This document shows positions 63,376-64,000 of a stretch of DNA of 64,000 nt, in pieces. The stretch is taken from the NCBI RefSeq assembly GCF_013407835.1, contig NZ_JACCBI010000001.1, forward strand, positions 3,587,000 to 3,650,999, read 5' to 3'. Position 1 is the stretch's first letter. The number at the start of each line of letters is the position of its first letter. The notes beneath the pieces are model-generated. The model worked only from the letters and a program-made list of their open reading frames with translations, was not told where the DNA came from and did no database searches. Made by a program: the position numbers and the translations under genes. Source of the DNA: Agromyces atrinae (lineage in GTDB: Bacteria > Actinomycetota > Actinomycetes > Actinomycetales > Microbacteriaceae).

Positions 63376-64000
63376 CTACTTCGAGGCTCCCGGGCCGCGG
63401 GAGACGGTGGTGAGGGTGCCGGCGGCGACGGTGAGCACGAGCTCGGTTGCCTCGGGTGCGTCGACGGGGTCGCGCAGCACATGGCCGTCGGGCAGCTGCG
63501 CGATCGCATAGCCGCGGTCGAGCGTCGCCTGGGGCGACAGGGCGCGCAACTGCGTGCGCAATTCGCCCGTCGCGGCGTGAGCCCGCTCGAGGATGCGGTC
63601 GACGAGGTCGGTGCCGCGGGCGACCCAGCGGGTGATCTCCTCCGCGCGCGAGTCGACGATCCAGTCGCGCTGCGCGAGCACGGGCCGCGAACGCAGCTGA
63701 CCGACGCGGTCGATCTCGGTCGAGATGAGGCCGGTCAACCGCATGCCGAGGCGCGCGCGGGCCTGCTGCACGCGCGAGAGTTCTTCGGCGACATCCGGGA
63801 CGACGCGCTTCGCGGCATCCGTCGGCGTCGACGCGCGGAGGTCGGCGACCTCGTCGAGGAGGGGGCGGTCGGCCTCGTGGCCGATGGCGCTCACGATGGG
63901 CGTCGTGGCGGCCGCGGCGGCACGCACCACGCGCTCGTCGCTGAAGCCGAGGAGGTTCTGGAAGTCGCCGCCGCCGCGCGCGACGATGATGACGTCGACC
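63376..64000 (-). CDS. xseA: Exodeoxyribonuclease VII large subunit, C-terminal part (5' end outside window)
   Basis: The visible 207 codons start inside the catalytic domain: [20 protein letters not shown] then [43 protein letters not shown] (shown in parts), matching the XseA core (GGGS-like loop, GHE, and D..AD.RA.TP..AA). The C-terminal coiled coil and final beta segment ([11 protein letters not shown]) follow. With XseB it forms exonuclease VII. The N-terminal OB-fold lies beyond the window edge. Confidence 0.93.
   Translation of the reverse strand, partial: VDVIIVARGGGDFQNLLGFSDERVVRAAAAATTPIVSAIGHEADRPLLDEVADLRASTPTDAAKRVVPDVAEELSRVQQARARLGMRLTGLISTEIDRVGQLRSRPVLAQRDWIVDSRAEEITRWVARGTDLVDRILERAHAATGELRTQLRALSPQATLDRGYAIAQLPDGHVLRDPVDAPEATELVLTVAAGTLTTVSRGPGASK

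Overview
The window is a continuous piece of a very GC-rich actinobacterial chromosome, most likely from the family Microbacteriaceae. The evidence is strong G/C preference at third codon positions, frequent GTG starts with 4-base stop/start overlaps (GTGA, ATGA, one TTGA), a DUF222-HNH endonuclease gene, and a backbone whose gene order matches other Actinobacteria. From memory, the core order rsmA-ispE, acyl-CoA synthetase, pth-rplY, prs-glmU, mfd, mazG, eno-ftsB-DUF501-ppx parallels the Rv1010-Rv1026 region of Mycobacterium tuberculosis. The block greA-DUF4307-hemolysin III-short Z-prenyl synthase-phoH-fumC-DUF4245-xseB-xseA parallels Rv1080c-Rv1108c. No prophage, complete insertion sequence, CRISPR array or rRNA was found.

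Layout. Bases 1-13.5 kb hold the end of rsmA, ispE, an ABC-F ATPase, the methionine importer metQNI, a MarR regulator, tRNA-Gln, glmU-prs, and a tightly overlapping trio of acyl-CoA ligase, small DNA-binding protein and gamma-glutamyltransferase-like enzyme. Bases 13.5-20 kb form a gluconate/idonate catabolic island: gnd on the minus strand, then gntK-gntP-idnO-idnD on the plus strand and a FadR-type GntR regulator, with a conspicuous AT-rich palindrome at the gntK promoter. Bases 20-29 kb carry rplY, pth, mfd, nhaA, mazG and an ABC-2 export pair. Bases 29-32 kb hold the HNH gene and a small membrane protein. Bases 31.7-38.3 kb carry hisS, eno, ftsB, DUF501, an S8 protease, a type II NADH dehydrogenase and an unusual tRNA-Leu. 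Bases 38.4-44.7 kb hold ppx, a TetR-controlled transporter/aldolase/oxidase operon and an Ala-rich membrane-anchored protein. Bases 44.8-54 kb carry an ABC-2 exporter, lemA-htpX, a YcaQ-like protein, an AI-2E transporter with ilvA, a DHA2 efflux pump and greA. Bases 54-64 kb hold DUF4307, hemolysin III, a Z-prenyl synthase, a class V aminotransferase, phoH, a membrane protein, fumC, a beta carbonic anhydrase, DUF4245, xseB and the 3' part of xseA.

The least explained signals are two families of intergenic hairpin repeats, each present twice. Family A is 87 bp with 14-bp perfect ends, at 164-250 and 59329-59415. Family B is 61 bp with 26-bp arms, at 38364-38424 and 49184-49244. Other oddities are a tRNA-Leu(TAA) without the long variable arm, a glmU start codon one base after a tRNA gene, an IdnD that has lost most structural-zinc cysteines, and a four-gene overlapping operon of uncertain substrate. 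All functions are read from sequence by eye; no database search was run.
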